Below, piece after piece: positions 33,403 through 45,559 of a stretch of DNA of 64,000 bases. The stretch is taken from assembly GCA_028023455.1 (NCBI GenBank), contig JAQFVV010000020.1, positions 13,058,385 through 13,122,384 of the forward strand, read 5' to 3'. This stretch comes from Epiperipatus broadwayi. Its lineage: Eukaryota > Onychophora > Udeonychophora > Euonychophora > Peripatidae. The notes under the pieces are model-generated. The model was not told where the DNA came from. It worked only from the letters and a program-made list of their open reading frames with translations, and made no database searches. The position numbers and the translations under genes are program-made. The stretch's first letter is position 1. Each line of letters opens with the position of its first letter.

Positions 33403-33740
33403 TTGATTTTTTCAGATGATCTTTGAAACATTCAAAATATATTTTTGTAGAATATATTTTAATGATTTAAATAATTTCTTAAACTTACATTAACTTGTAA
33501 AACTAAAATGGAAGAATGAATTGTGTTGAAAGTGTTATAAATAATTAGCAAGCTATCAGTACTTAAGAACAAGCATTATTGTTTGATCATACTATTACAT
33601 GCATCAACCATAACTATTAAACCCAATATTGTAAATTGGCATAATTTATAATTATAATATATGTATTAACCATAATTTATGTTAATATGTTAACTATAAT
33701 TTAAATGTCCTTAATTTTTTATTAATTTTGATTTCTAGAT

Positions 33741-34001
33741 TATGCCTGGTTAGACATAGGATCTTTGGGTAGGATGCTGGCAAGGATGCAATGAAATACT
33801 TAACCAATGATCACATCCACCTCCAATGAGCTAACTCTATATTCACACATTAAGCCTAGATATAATTTGGGCTAGTTCATCCTCATCTCACCACCCTTTC
33901 CAGCTCCAATATGCCTCAGTATTGGAATTCAGGGAAAATTCATACTCTACTCTCTTCAGTGATGGGCTTACTCAGGTCAATGACTACTGTGCTTCTATAT
34001 A
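33741..34001 (+). repeat. dispersed repeat R, copy 1
   Basis: About 260 bp alignable by eye with 48191-48462. Shared blocks include CTTAACCAATGATCACATC, CTAACTCTA, CACACATTAA, TTTGGGCTAGTTCATCC, TATGCCTCAGTATT and CTCTCTTCAGTGATG. There is no open frame common to both. The type (SINE, MITE or LTR fragment) is not determined. Confidence 0.7.
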
Positions 34002-34009
34002 AGTGAGGA

Positions 34010-35002
34010 TCAATTACAGCACTTTCACAGAATATTTCCAATATTAGTAAAAACATAAATAAAAGTGTGTATGTATTGAAATTTAGCATGCATATTTTAA
34101 AGGTAAGAATGCACAACAATGGGATCAAGATAGAGACCAAATGGATTGAAACAACAATAACATTTATTAATTAATGAAGCTACTTTAGCAATATTTATAT
34201 ATATAATAATATGAGTCAAGGATGGCTTTCTATCACTTTAAGAGTTAAATATGATTAATATCATGATCCCTAAATCCCATGATAGAAATCCATACCCTGG
34301 CAATCTTTATTTACAAAAGTTTAAAAAAAAATTATAAGTCACGAATCTGATTTACTAATTATTCTTATATACAGTCCTATTATAGGATAATGATTGCTGT
34401 CTGATTCACGATGAGTATCATCATCCTTCTTAGAGGAGGACTCCCTTCTATATGTATGTAATTCCCTGATATTGATAGGAGTAACTATCTACTCAAGGAA
34501 GTTAGTCATGTACACCAAAAAATGAATATATAACAACCTGTTAGTAAAACATTTAACAAATAATGGCAATTCTATTCTGTCACTACTGTATGCTTTTAAT
34601 GTGGAACAACATCAAGATCTTATCTTATTCCACATTCAGTTGGGTGATATCAAGCTACTGGAGGGATATGTAGACCTAAATTTTATTTAATACAATAAAA
34701 TATTTATGAAATCTAACCCTTCCCTACCTCTATACTTAAGATAAATGTTCCCATTTTCTGAAATATAAGCTTCCAAAAATGGAAACAAACGAAAAAAAAA
34801 ATATGAAAAATAAAAATAAGATGATAAATAATAAATAAAATAAAAATACAAATCAATTTAATAAAATTAAAAAAAAAATCAATTTCTGAGTCTGGCAAGT
34901 ACTGTTCATCATGTTCAAAGTCCATTCCTCCTGGTGATAGATCTCTCGGGTAGTGTACTATCTGTAAATTTAATTGTCATGCAATCAATCTGGGATCATA
35001 GA
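34010..35002. other. mostly anonymous sequence
   Basis: No reliable gene. On the minus strand 34860-34965 reads IVHYPRDLSPGGMDFEHDEQ in one frame, a well-balanced peptide that might be a coding relic, but it has a stop immediately upstream at about 34980. An A-rich low-complexity stretch occupies 34785-34880. Confidence 0.4.
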
Positions 35003-35258
35003 TCATGAGTACTGTCCAGTTCATTCCCTTTGAAGAAGACACAGGAGATCCACTGAAGATCATCATCATTGACCAGTATTTAATAAAGAAAGGCATTTCA
35101 CATATCATAACAATTCTATGGGTTGAAGAGCTGGCGTTCGGCCTCCTACAGCATAGTTCTTTTAGTGAGACCATTGCACTACCCTTGATAGTATGTGTAC
35201 TTTTTTCTAGAATTGTTTTTATGCATAGGGAAATTCATAAAAAACTGTCTTTCTGATT
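35003..35258 (+). CDS. exon-like open frame, unidentified
   Basis: An 83-codon frame opens directly after an AG at about 35001 and begins MSTVQFIPFEEDTGDPLKII, then IDQYLIKKGISHI. The composition is protein-like and the DNA is less AT-rich than its surroundings. The DxxLIxKG pattern faintly recalls the last strand and helix of Tudor domains, but I would not assign it. A possible donor is GTATGTG near 35190. The antisense strand is also open (34977-35174). It could be a host exon, a transposon relic or chance. Confidence 0.2.
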
Positions 35259-35259
35259 T

Positions 35260-36984
35260 TTAGTGGTTATTTACTTATTCTCTTGCTATGACTTGGTGTA
35301 AATTTGAAGTTTTCTTTTTATTAATTAGACCAAATCATTCGGTTTGCTTCCATATCTTGGAAGTATTTCAGGCTTTGGTTTATATTGATGAATGAAGTAA
35401 ATTACTATTTATTCTTACACGATTGAAATTTGTTCTCAAAATTGAACACATCCATCCATCTTGCTTTGTTAAGAAAAAATAATAATACAGTTGTCAAGAT
35501 GTTGACTTTCTTATGCTTTTGCATCTATCTATTATTGCCTAATTGTACATCAATGTAATGTTATTAAAATAAATATTTATTGGGATTATCTTTTTGTTTC
35601 CAAGTCTGGTTGCTTAGTAATATGCTTGACATTAGGTCATTATCTTGTGTATTTCATTTATGTTCATGTCATAATGTTGGTTAGTTGATGACTTACAATA
35701 CTCTTGGTTAGTCATATTGTCTATATACATGTGGGAATATTTATTTTCTTAGTGTCTAACATGAAACTTTATCTTTCTTTATAATAAAAAAAAGCATGAC
35801 TTGCTAATTGCTGTGATTAGTGTATATATGTGTGTGTAAAACAAAAGTAAGTAATTGTTTAACAATTGCTTGGTCAGGCTTAGTATGATGTAGCTTACTG
35901 GAGGTTGGTGGTAATTTGTAAATCCCCTTACAATATATTTTTTCAAAAAAAAAAAATGAATCAGATTTTACTAGCCTTATGTGAATTACATAATTTATGT
36001 TTAACAACTTTTTTTTTTTTTTTATTAATGAAATCAAAAATAATTATCACTACTATCAAATATTTATTCCAGCTCATAAAGTTTAAATCATTTCAAAAAT
36101 ATTAAAATTATGAAAAAAATTTGCATAAAAATATAATAAATGTCATGACATAATTTATTATTATATACACTAATATTAATCCAATCACAAAAAAGTATAG
36201 TACCAGCCCAAATTTATTTACACTTCTTGCAAAAACCTCACAAAATAAATTTAAGTCAGATTAGTAATTTCCATAGTGCATGATAATTTTCCTATCCATT
36301 CTGTGTAAGCTTGGATTTGTTTATAAATAAAAGAGATTTTCTATGAGGAAAAAAAAATTTAAGTTTACTGAGAAACGTCTATAAAACAAAATTACAATAT
36401 TTGCAAAAAACTTGGAAAAAATTAAAAAACACATTAATAACAGCAGAAATAAATTTTCAAACCATCAATAATAAAATATTCCAAGTTTGAATTGTTAAAT
36501 TCAGTGGGAATATACTTAAAGGAGTCACTTTGAAGATCATGTTTTGATAATAACAAGATATTAAAACACCATTGATACATTTTTCTCAACACAGAATTGA
36601 TGCTTAAATATGAATCTTAAGCCTGTCTTTCTATAATTATAGAAAACTTTACCAACAATGACGAGAGCAAAATCTAAATGTTCCTATATAAATTCTTTAC
36701 CTGTACCGAAATGTTTGACTTTCTCCGCAATTAACTATTCACTTTGTTTTTATCTTTATCCATATAATAAAAAAGAAATAACTAGTTGTTTCAAAAATTA
36801 ATTATTATAGTGTCTAAATTTATTATAATAGTAATCAGATTATTAAAAAAATGAAAACAAAATGCATTGAATGGTAGTAATTATATGTTCAATTATTTTA
36901 AATCATTTAATTTTAAATATCGAATATCAAACTTTATATAAACTTTCCAAATGCATTCAATTGTCAGAAATATACAGGTTAGTA
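35260..36984. other. AT-rich sequence, no gene seen
   Basis: Poly-A and poly-T tracts and short frames only. No motif or repeat that I can name on either strand. Confidence 0.5.
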
Positions 36985-37289
36985 TATAACACGTTTCAAG
37001 TGGAACTATTTTCTTCACTTCTCCAGGTCATGCTGGACTAATCAGTGACTGTAAAAGCTTGGGATTCAAATTAGACCTTTTGATTCTGAATATTGAAATT
37101 TAAGATAATATTCTAAACAACTGAACAATTCTGCCAAAAGCAAGTCATTACATGTTTCATATATTTATCTGTGAGGGTGAACCTGATTCCTCCACTTTTT
37201 TCTAAAAGCAAATTTAATTAGGTATTCCAGATATATGTGTGTATATGAGCGTGCATTATTAAACTTGGCTGACTTATGTGCTTATTTGC

Positions 37290-37530
37290 CATTGTCATAT
37301 GAACAGTATCTTTGATTATTATTTTTTGGATATTTTCCTCTTTATCCAATATTTTTGGATTTCCCCAATTGAACGTATGTTCTTGATACTACATGGTCTG
37401 CTACATTAAATATATCTGTTTGTCTTGTTTAATCATTAGTTTGTGTTTTTTCAATCACTTTTCAAGGGAAAAACTGTTCCCACAAATGTACCTCCATTCC
37501 ACATTTCATGATATTACATACATGCAGATT
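37290..37530 (-). pseudogene. decayed GIY-YIG endonuclease of the 37-39 kb Penelope-like element
   Basis: The minus strand reads CMYVIS*NVEWRYICGNSFS (RYIG changed to RYICG), then LEK*LKKHKLMIKQDK, with ENIQKIIIKDTVHM further on and NWGNPKILDKEENI between. This fits the Penelope C-terminal endonuclease layout: a C-rich start, YIGE/Q, SLxxRxxxH, then a W/N-P-K region. Stops and the disrupted YIG make it nonfunctional. Confidence 0.6.
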
Positions 37531-37999
37531 TTATTTTTCAGCATTTCAAGTTTAGGTTTTGTAGATGTTAGAATTTCTCATAGTGTGATATAGTTTGGAA
37601 AGACAATATGATGTTATATTGATTGCATATTTTCCTTAGTTTGCCTGCTATGTCATATTAAGGATACACTGCAGTATCAATAACTGTTTTTTTCTTTTGA
37701 TCTTTCTCTTTGTTTGTATTTAAATATTTCTAAACAATCATGAGAGTTAGTTCAATGTACACCAATTCTTTTTTCAAACCACAGGTTTCTAAACAAACTT
37801 ATTTTGCTGTATTCTATAGTGATAGTATAACTGCATGTTTTGTGTTTTTGGTGTGATTGCATGTATGTACTAAGCATATCACTGTGTGTGTGTTTTATGT
37901 AAACTGCAGATTTGATGGTGCCCAAAAGAGTCTTCTTACAAGAACATCTAAAAAGGCTCATTTTTGTTTTTGTTCTGATTTTATTCTGAATTTAATTTA

Positions 38000-39000
38000 A
38001 AAGAATATTATGTTGCTATGTGTCCAAAATGTTCATAATAATATTTCACCATGTGACCATACAATAAATGAACCACTCATCCACATAGCAAAGCAAAACT
38101 TTAAATGGATATTGAGTGATATTTATGGCTTTGGTAGTGGGGAGTGCATAGCCATTGTAGCCATTCTTTGATTTTGTTGGAAGAATTCTGTGTTGTATAG
38201 AAAGTATGTTGCTGTTATGAAGAGAGCCATTAGGTCCATTATATTATCAATAGAAAGTTATTCTTGGTTTGTTAATTATTATCATTTAATCTTTTCTTGA
38301 CAATTCTTTATCATAGAGTATATTTGTTAATGAATATTCCATATCAAAACTTATGAATGTGTCAGTTTGTTCAATTTTCATGTACTTGGTTAATTCTACA
38401 AAGTTGATAAAATCCTTGACAAAAATACCAAAGGATAAAAAATTTGGAGAAATCTTGACATGTTTGATAAGGTAAATTTCTACAACTAACAATAGTTCTT
38501 AATAAAACATGGTTCCTTATGAATTTTAGATAGGCCCTAAACATTAGGAATTTTGCTAAAATATGATTTTTTTCTTTCTGAATCAGTGAAATAACTGTAA
38601 TGCTTTCTGAATAAAGCTTGTTTTAGTACTTGGAGTTAGACTTTCTTACACTTTTTTGAATTGGTCTGCTGTCAAAAACTCTTGTATTTGTTATTATAAT
38701 CAATTCTATCCATTATAGCTATAACATTGCCTTATTCAGCAGGGAGAATCATTATATGTTTGTCTAATTTGAGAGATTTAATACCTTTCCTTTCATCATA
38801 AGAAATATTTGATTTCAGTTTTTGATATCTCTAAAGTTTTTATTTTAATCACTAGTGTAATTCTGCTTCTTCTTCTAGAGACAATTTTTGAGTGATTTCT
38901 TCAGTGGCTGGCATTATATCTAACAAAAGAATAATTGAATGTGTTGATGCCAAAGTTTAACCCTCTTTAATAACAGAAATTTCAATATCTGTAAGGTGTT
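38000..39000 (-). pseudogene. decayed reverse transcriptase of the Penelope-like element
   Basis: The region from IKEGLNFGINTF to YVDE represents the Penelope RT, which is related to telomerase and copies its own RNA at a 3' end. The conserved open segment at 38286-38492 includes FVKDFINFVELTKYMKIEQT and FISFDMEYSLTNIL. The catalytic YVDD is YVDE here. Internal stops such as the TAA in ILPAE*G show long decay. Confidence 0.65.
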
Positions 39001-39129
39001 TAGTTTTAACTGGTGAAATTGGTAGATTGTTAGCAACATTTACATGGAGAAATTTAAAACAATAACCATACACTTATGTGCTTGAAAAGGGTTTTTAATA
39101 AATGTACTTTATCAGTTCTTATATATAGA

Positions 39130-41030
39130 TCTGTGAATTGGACAAACAGAAAAGCAATAAGAAGGAATCAAAAGAGAAATATTACTGACATTATTAAAAG
39201 AATTAAGAGACTGAAATGGAATTGAGAAATGTTATCACAATTCTATTAAATTCATTAGTAACCCCCTTATAAAATGATATTGGTATTTTAAACAGATAGA
39301 AGTTGTATTTTGATTATCATTTCAATTCACACAAGAATTGAGATGACTACTTTTAATGATGTATCCATTTTATCTTCTCATATTAGATTTGAACAAAGAT
39401 ATCCAGTTTAGTGAAGTTCAGAATAGCTCCTTGTAATCTAAGAATGAAAAGGCTGCAGTTCCTGGTGAAATACCTGAAGGAGTTTTAAAGTATGGTAAAA
39501 TGTTCAAAAATGATTTTTTTTTTAATATATATATTGATGTGAAGTAATGTCATCTCATTTTAAGATATGTTTTTCTTATGTCAATTCATAAAAAACAAAT
39601 GTAATAGACAAGATTTCCATAATTATTATAGAAATATCATTATTATCCACTATAGCAAAAGCATTTTCAAATAGTGAATGATTACCACAGATAAACTGTG
39701 GTTTTTAAATTAGAGAATCAAGAAGCATGATAGATAATTTTTGTTGATATAAAAATGTAAGACAAATGACGCAAATGAAAGGGTGATTTATATATTGCTT
39801 TTATTAATTTGGTCATGTCATTTGGTTCAGTTAATAGGGCAGGTATATGGAATAAAAAGTATCATTATATCAGATGTAAAACCAGTGTCATTTGAAATGA
39901 AAACTTGTGTGAAACAAGAATGTTTACTTGAATCAATACTGTTTTCAATTTTTGATACAGTGTTTTTTAGAAACGCTTTTTAGGCTGCTTAAACTATTTG
40001 TTTAAGATCAAGATATAAAACATGTCTGATAATGAAAATTTTCATTTGAATCAATTAAAAGTGAAAACAAGAATGTCTTGTTGGATTTACAGAATGTTGA
40101 ACAGTGTGTTCTTTTTGCCAGTTCAAAAGAAAGTTTACAGAAAATTTAATATTTTGGATGCAATATATAAAGAATTTTTTTAAAATTTATGTTTAAAATA
40201 TCTCATATTCTTCATCAGCCAGTGATAAAAGAAAAACCCTCAGCAACATCTACATTGTATGGTTATCAACTTGAGAATGTAAACAGGTGAAATGTTTGGT
40301 AGTTTTATAAATTGAAAAATGGATATGGATGTTAAGGTACATCATAGATTCCAATGTACTGCTGCTACTTTTAATGAATTAAAATACAGAATATATCACA
40401 GAAAAATAACTGCTGCAAATATGTTAGCTATGTATAGAGTTGTTCAATAATGAATAATTTTTCTGTATTGTAATTTAGTCTCTAATCTAAGGAGTGACTA
40501 GTAAAAATTATTAATATAGAAAAGTTTCATTAAGAATGATTTGTGAAATCTTCAAAAATACTATGATAAGATCACACAAATTAATCAATATATTCTTCAA
40601 ATTGCTGGCTAAGATACTATTAAGTCCACTATTGTAAAATCACATCTTCATGGATTCACATGTAAAATGAAAGACCAATTATAAGACTTCTTAACAGGTT
40701 TTTTATAGCCAACTTGCTCATGTTTTTCCTGGGAGAGATTAACCTCATCTACATTATAAGGATTATCTCAAAGACATTCTAAAGAACTGCAATGTCAATT
40801 GTTTTCATTGGAATAATATGGTAGGGAACAGAATATATTGGAGAGCTATAATTACACCTGGTATTCAAATATTTCAGAAAGAAAAGTTTTCTGCTGAAAA
40901 AATTAAAAGACAATATTGTAAAATATCAAGTAAAAAAAAAAGAAAAAGAACACGCATGTCATATATGTGGACGTATTTGTGATTCAAAGATAGGTTTGTA
41001 TTCTCATCACAAAACTCATTTCTAGAGAAC
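39130..41030 (+). mobile_element. RTE-like LINE with C-terminal C2H2 finger, decayed
   Basis: Plus-strand traces in order: SKNEKAAVPGEIPEGVLKYG (about 39440; usual NNKAAGPDGIPAEV), GDLYIAFINLVMSFGSVNRA (about 39780; usual LYIAFIDLTKAFDSVNR), CVKQECLLESILFSIF (about 39910; usual GVKQGCVLAPTLFSIF), CVLFASSKESLQKI (about 40110; usual DDCALLAHS..LQ), HRKITAANMLAMYRVV (about 40390), then a C-terminal arm and HACHICGRICDSKIG...HHKTH (40951-41020). The order is diagnostic even though nearly every frame is broken. It lacks the endonuclease, so it is 5'-truncated. Confidence 0.75.
40948..41025 (+). pseudogene. C-terminal C2H2 zinc finger of the RTE-like LINE
   Basis: EHACHICGRICDSKIG followed by LYSHHKTHF and a TAG stop. 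The spacing is CX2CX12HX3H, an intact finger pattern. Invertebrate LINEs of this type commonly end with such a finger, which is thought to bind nucleic acid. It is the best-preserved part of the element. Confidence 0.75.
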
Positions 41031-42239
41031 TCTCTCCCCTCCTCCTCCCTCTCTCTGATTTTTTTATTTTGTTTTGGAGTTGCAATGGACATGCTCGTTT
41101 ACGAGTGGCTGTTTATTATTGTTATATATAAAGCAAATAATTTACATCAATTTGTAAAAATTGTTTTTTGTAATAATGATTAAAAAAATAATTCCTTAAT
41201 AATAAAAACAAATGTGATCAAAGTAAAAAAAAAAGATAAGCATTATAATTGAAATTAAAAGAATGAAAATATAAATTTCTTTAATCATATTTTCAGCAAC
41301 AAAAATTTTTTTTTTTTGTTTCAGCAATAAAAGAAAGATAGGGAGAGAAAAAAGAAACATTTCCATTAGATTGAAAATATTATAACTGCATGGGTGCTAT
41401 TCACTTTAGTAAACATTGGGTTTCTATGTTTAACAATGAATAGGAAACAATTTATCAGGAATTTTTCGAGATTCAAAAATAAAATAAAAAACTTTGCAGA
41501 TTAATGTATCTACAAAGCATTTTTTATATATAACCAAAGAATAAGTCTGGTGCCTAATATCTGAGTATTTTGTAATTTTTATCATTAAAATAATAATAAA
41601 AAAGTGAAATGATTTGAATCTGTCATTAATGCATAAAGATGATTACTATGATAAGACTATTTTGGAAGATAAAAAAATTGAATAAAACTTGGTAAACATT
41701 TTTAAATATATATATATACATCTTTGCTAGAATAAGCCGTAACAAAAGGATGGCAATCAATGACAAATTATTATTGATGATGATCACTATTATTACATGG
41801 TATTAGTACATTATTCTTAATTACTCAATCCGTTTTTAAAAAGAAAACATATATAAAGATGTATTCTTATGCAGAATAATTATAATTAAATAATAACGCT
41901 AAACATTAAGAATATAGATTTTTTTTCTAGAAATTTATTTTGTATTTACATATTAATTACAAGCTAGAAACATGTAGACTATATATTATTATTATTCTGC
42001 TAAAGATCCCTGTGATATGGAGATTTTCAAAAAATAAAAATAAATAAAATCTCAAAAATTAAAAAAGTACTAAATATATTTTTCCCGTATATAAAAATCT
42101 CTAGTAATAATTTCTTAATCCTTTTTTTTTTTTTAAAAAAAAGGTAAAATATGTTTAATAAAATTTAAATAAAAATATTGAAGCAGTCATAAAGATGACT
42201 GATTAACTAGGTCAATATTAATTTAGTATGTTAATTTTT
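41031..42239. other. AT-rich sequence, no gene seen
   Basis: Homopolymers, short TA repeats and no recognisable coding or repeat motif. Confidence 0.5.
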
Positions 42240-43095
42240 TTAACAGTTTAACTATAAAGGAACCTACAGAGATTTCACTAAAAATGCAAATTCAGTAGGA
42301 TTTTATGAAGCTATTCAATTCTGCTACTATAGCCACTGATTCAACAGACATTAATTATGTTGTTCATAGTTTGTATTCATCCACATCTAAGGTCAGGGTT
42401 GTTAAATTCCACTTATCATGATGATCATAATTTGACTTAAATTTATTAATGAAACTTCAGTTGCATCAAGAAAATCCTTGACTTTATTTTTAATTCTGAG
42501 AAAAAATTTGATTGCAATTTTTTATGCTTTAATTCTTCAATTGTAAATTCTTGGCTGAATATCTTCTTTTTTGACATCTCAATGAAGCAAAACAAAAAAA
42601 AAAAGGAAGCAGTGCAAAGAAGTAGATTTAAGTGTGATGTAATATTTATTGTGCCAATTTTAATCGACTGACCAGAACTTCAATGTAACCCCCCCCCTCT
42701 AAACAGGCACATAATATTCACAGTAGATTGTGCTAATGGTAAGGAAGTTATCCATAAAGTACTTACATCACAATCATAAATAATGCCAGTTATCATTTCA
42801 AAGATATTATTTTGAAAAATTAATTTTGATTAAATCTTAGATAAGTAATGACATTAAGTTAGGCTATTATCCAAGATTATTCCTAGATAGCGTAAAATAA
42901 AATTGTTTTACTTTATTATTGCAAAAGTTATATATATATTGTGAATTGTCTCCTTGTTTAGATCAAAAACTAAACATAGTGTTTTTCATTGAATAATAAA
43001 TAAAGTGTCAGTCTTTAAAAAAAAAATCCCATTTGTTTACATCTCTATTGAGATATTTTTCTATTTCAGAAAGAAAAAATATTATTAGCAGCATA
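42240..43095 (-). pseudogene. relic of a LINE reverse transcriptase
   Basis: On the minus strand the 42840-43090 segment reads, across frames, YLNRDVNKWDFFFKD, MKNTMFSFDLNKETI and RYLGIILDNSLT. That is the layout after the FADD box in CR1/Jockey-type RT (LNxDLNKWxxxNxLxxNxxKTxxMxF ... YLGxxxDxxLxW). The part to 42240 has weaker coding-like peptides (IKNKVKDFLDATEVSLINKF). It is heavily mutated and only a fragment. Confidence 0.5.
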
Positions 43096-44979
43096 TGAAA
43101 ATTAAAATATGTAGATAACATTGTATTGATAAAATTAATTTTATTTTTAAAATAAAAAGTAATTTCACTTTCTAAATAATAAATTTGAATTAATCAACAA
43201 AACTGATATATTGTGATATTAATTACTATTTAAAATTGTAATTATTAATATTATATTTAACCTGATAGTACCTACCAATTCCTTTTAAAATCCTCATACT
43301 TCAAAGTCCATGCTTTCTTCATAATCTTATTACTATTTTGAAAACATCTTTAAAGGGAAATTAATTGTTTAGTATTCGCATTCATAGCGCATATTATACT
43401 TTTGTTATGTTTAATGAAAGACAAATTTGTTTTATTCTATCTATTGTTAAAATAAACTGTAAATTATAATAGTTAAATAATTCATAGGCATTAAAATATG
43501 CTTAGACCATGTATTAAACTGGAGTGATCATGGAACAATTTTAAGAATATTTGAATGGTGAGCAGAATCATAAATTAATATTCAGATAATAAGCAATATT
43601 TTTGTTAATATTCATTATTATCTATCAGTATTTATTGTGTGAATATATATATATTTAATCATTCAATGATAATAATGATCATCTATCTCTGCTTCTTTAT
43701 GTGTTAACATATTTAATAATCTACATGAATATTTCTCTGTCTATATATACAGATAATGAATTCTTATGAGAGAAGTGATTAATTATTCAACATTTTCACT
43801 TTGGCACAAAAAATAATACACAATTAGTTTAAGAACAATGATCTCATTTATAATGAAATATATTATGTTAAAATAATCATTTCATAAAATGCCAATAAAA
43901 ATAAAAGATAAAAGACTTTTAAATACAAACAATAATAATTATTAATAAACAAAGACTTCTATTTGTGTATGAATGATGGATTTTTTAATGAATATTTGTG
44001 CATGCATTTGCTTATAATATGTAATTTTTTAAATAATATTTTATGTAAAGAAATATTGAAATTTTATATAGAAAAGAAAACTTTAAATATACAATTATGC
44101 AAAAGAAAAATACGATATTTAACTTTTTTAAAAAATTAATAACAAATTATATAAAAGAAATATACTTTTAAAGACTTTATAAACAATGCATGGAAATAAA
44201 TGCACTTAATATGCTATTAAAAATTTAACTATTTTAATATTAATTTATTTTCAATAAATGGAAGAGATTGCATACGCTCCAACAAGAGTAGCAAGTCCTT
44301 AAGTAAAATAAAATTTAAACAGCTTTAAAATACCCTACTAAAAGTTAAATGTCCCCTCCAGAGATATCCATAGACAAACAGTAAATTTGAGAATCCTCAT
44401 CAGATTAATCATCTGACAATTAGTAATGATATTTCTCAGGATTTTCTTCCTTGCTTTACCATCAAGAATTAAATATCAACTACTATTTGTTGACAAATAA
44501 TTGGGTGAATATCTAGAATTGCTATATACCAAGTATTTCAAATAAATGTAACTTCTTTGGAATACAAGTAAAAGATATATATTCGTTAATATTGATTAGA
44601 TTCAAGTAATCTTTTCTGTCTATTCTCACTGCACTCTTTTTCTTCCCACCCCTTATTATACTTTATCCAGTCTGAATATCATGAACTTTTTATGCAAGTG
44701 ATCATCTCTTGATATTAAGAATGACTATGATATTGTGTCTATATGAGCACTTTTTCATTCTTTATTTAAATGTGCATCAATTCTAACTCCAACTTTCTAT
44801 TTTACTTTTTAGTAAGCATGTCGGTAATAATAAGTAAAGTAAGCACAATAATATTAGAGATAGCTTAACAGGTTAAAAATTCTGTTTGCGATCTTGTATG
44901 AACAGTATAATCAATATAAAATTATCTGGAATTAGGAATAAAAAATTTGGTTTATTTTGTTGGGAAAGCTCTGTTTATG
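43096..44979. other. AT-rich sequence, no gene seen
   Basis: No open frame with recognisable content and no clear repeat. 44320-44480 is slightly less AT-rich without a motif I can name. Confidence 0.45.
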
Positions 44980-45400
44980 GATTCCCATGTAATCCCAAAA
45001 AAATAATGACTCTAAAAAAAGATGTCATGCCTGGCAGATTTCCCATTTAAAGACAGAAATAGCTATAACATTAACAATGGTAAGAATGTAAAATTGAATA
45101 AAAATAAATATTTCAATGCTTTTATACACAAAATATGCTAACTATATTCATATCAATTCATCAAGATCTAGATATTAGAATTTGTATGTAAAGAAATACC
45201 AAAATTTAAAATTGATATAGCTGTTCTTAATGAAAAGTATCTTGCAGGAAAAAAGTTTGATTAAATGGTGATGACTATAAGTTTTGTTTTTAAAAAGATA
45301 ATTTCCTAAATGAAGAAAAGTTGCACAACATTGAATTTGAAAAACATCTTACTTAATATGTTCTAGTCATAATAATTTTAGATATATATCAATGTAACTA
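44980..45400 (+). pseudogene. endonuclease relic of an RTE-like LINE
   Basis: Near 45205 the plus strand reads FKIDIAVLNEKYLAGKKFD, matching the usual YKIDIAALSETRLAG around the catalytic Glu of RTE-type endonucleases, here changed to NEK. Following frames (ISFVFKKDNFLNEEKLHNIE) fit loosely. The rest of the element is absent. It could be the missing 5' part of the element at 39.1-41.0 kb, relocated, or a separate copy. Confidence 0.45.
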
Positions 45401-45559
45401 ATAACAATAATAATAATTTTCTATATTTTCTTAACACATTCCATTTGTTTATTATTTCCAAATGTATTTTTATTAATTTATTATTATTACTTATACTTAC
45501 TATAATATAGCTCCTCAACATGGACAGAGAAAAGAATGAATTTTATATTATTGAAATAT

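Larger units (their letters stand above)
36985..39120 (-). mobile_element. Penelope-like element, ancient and full of stops
   Basis: On the minus strand the Penelope landmarks appear in the right order across many frameshifts: LTDIEISVIKEGLNFGINTF (about 38960), HIMILPAE*GNVIAIMD (about 38720; the usual ILPADKG motif), DTFISFDMEYSLTNI (about 38340; usual SFDVVSLFTNI), CYVDEWF (about 38085; usual YVDD), and a GIY-YIG-like end (37290-37530). A 3' tail near 37000 contains TGAAGAAAATAGTTCC...GAAACGT. It lies head to head with the RTE-like LINE that starts at about 39130. Confidence 0.75.
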
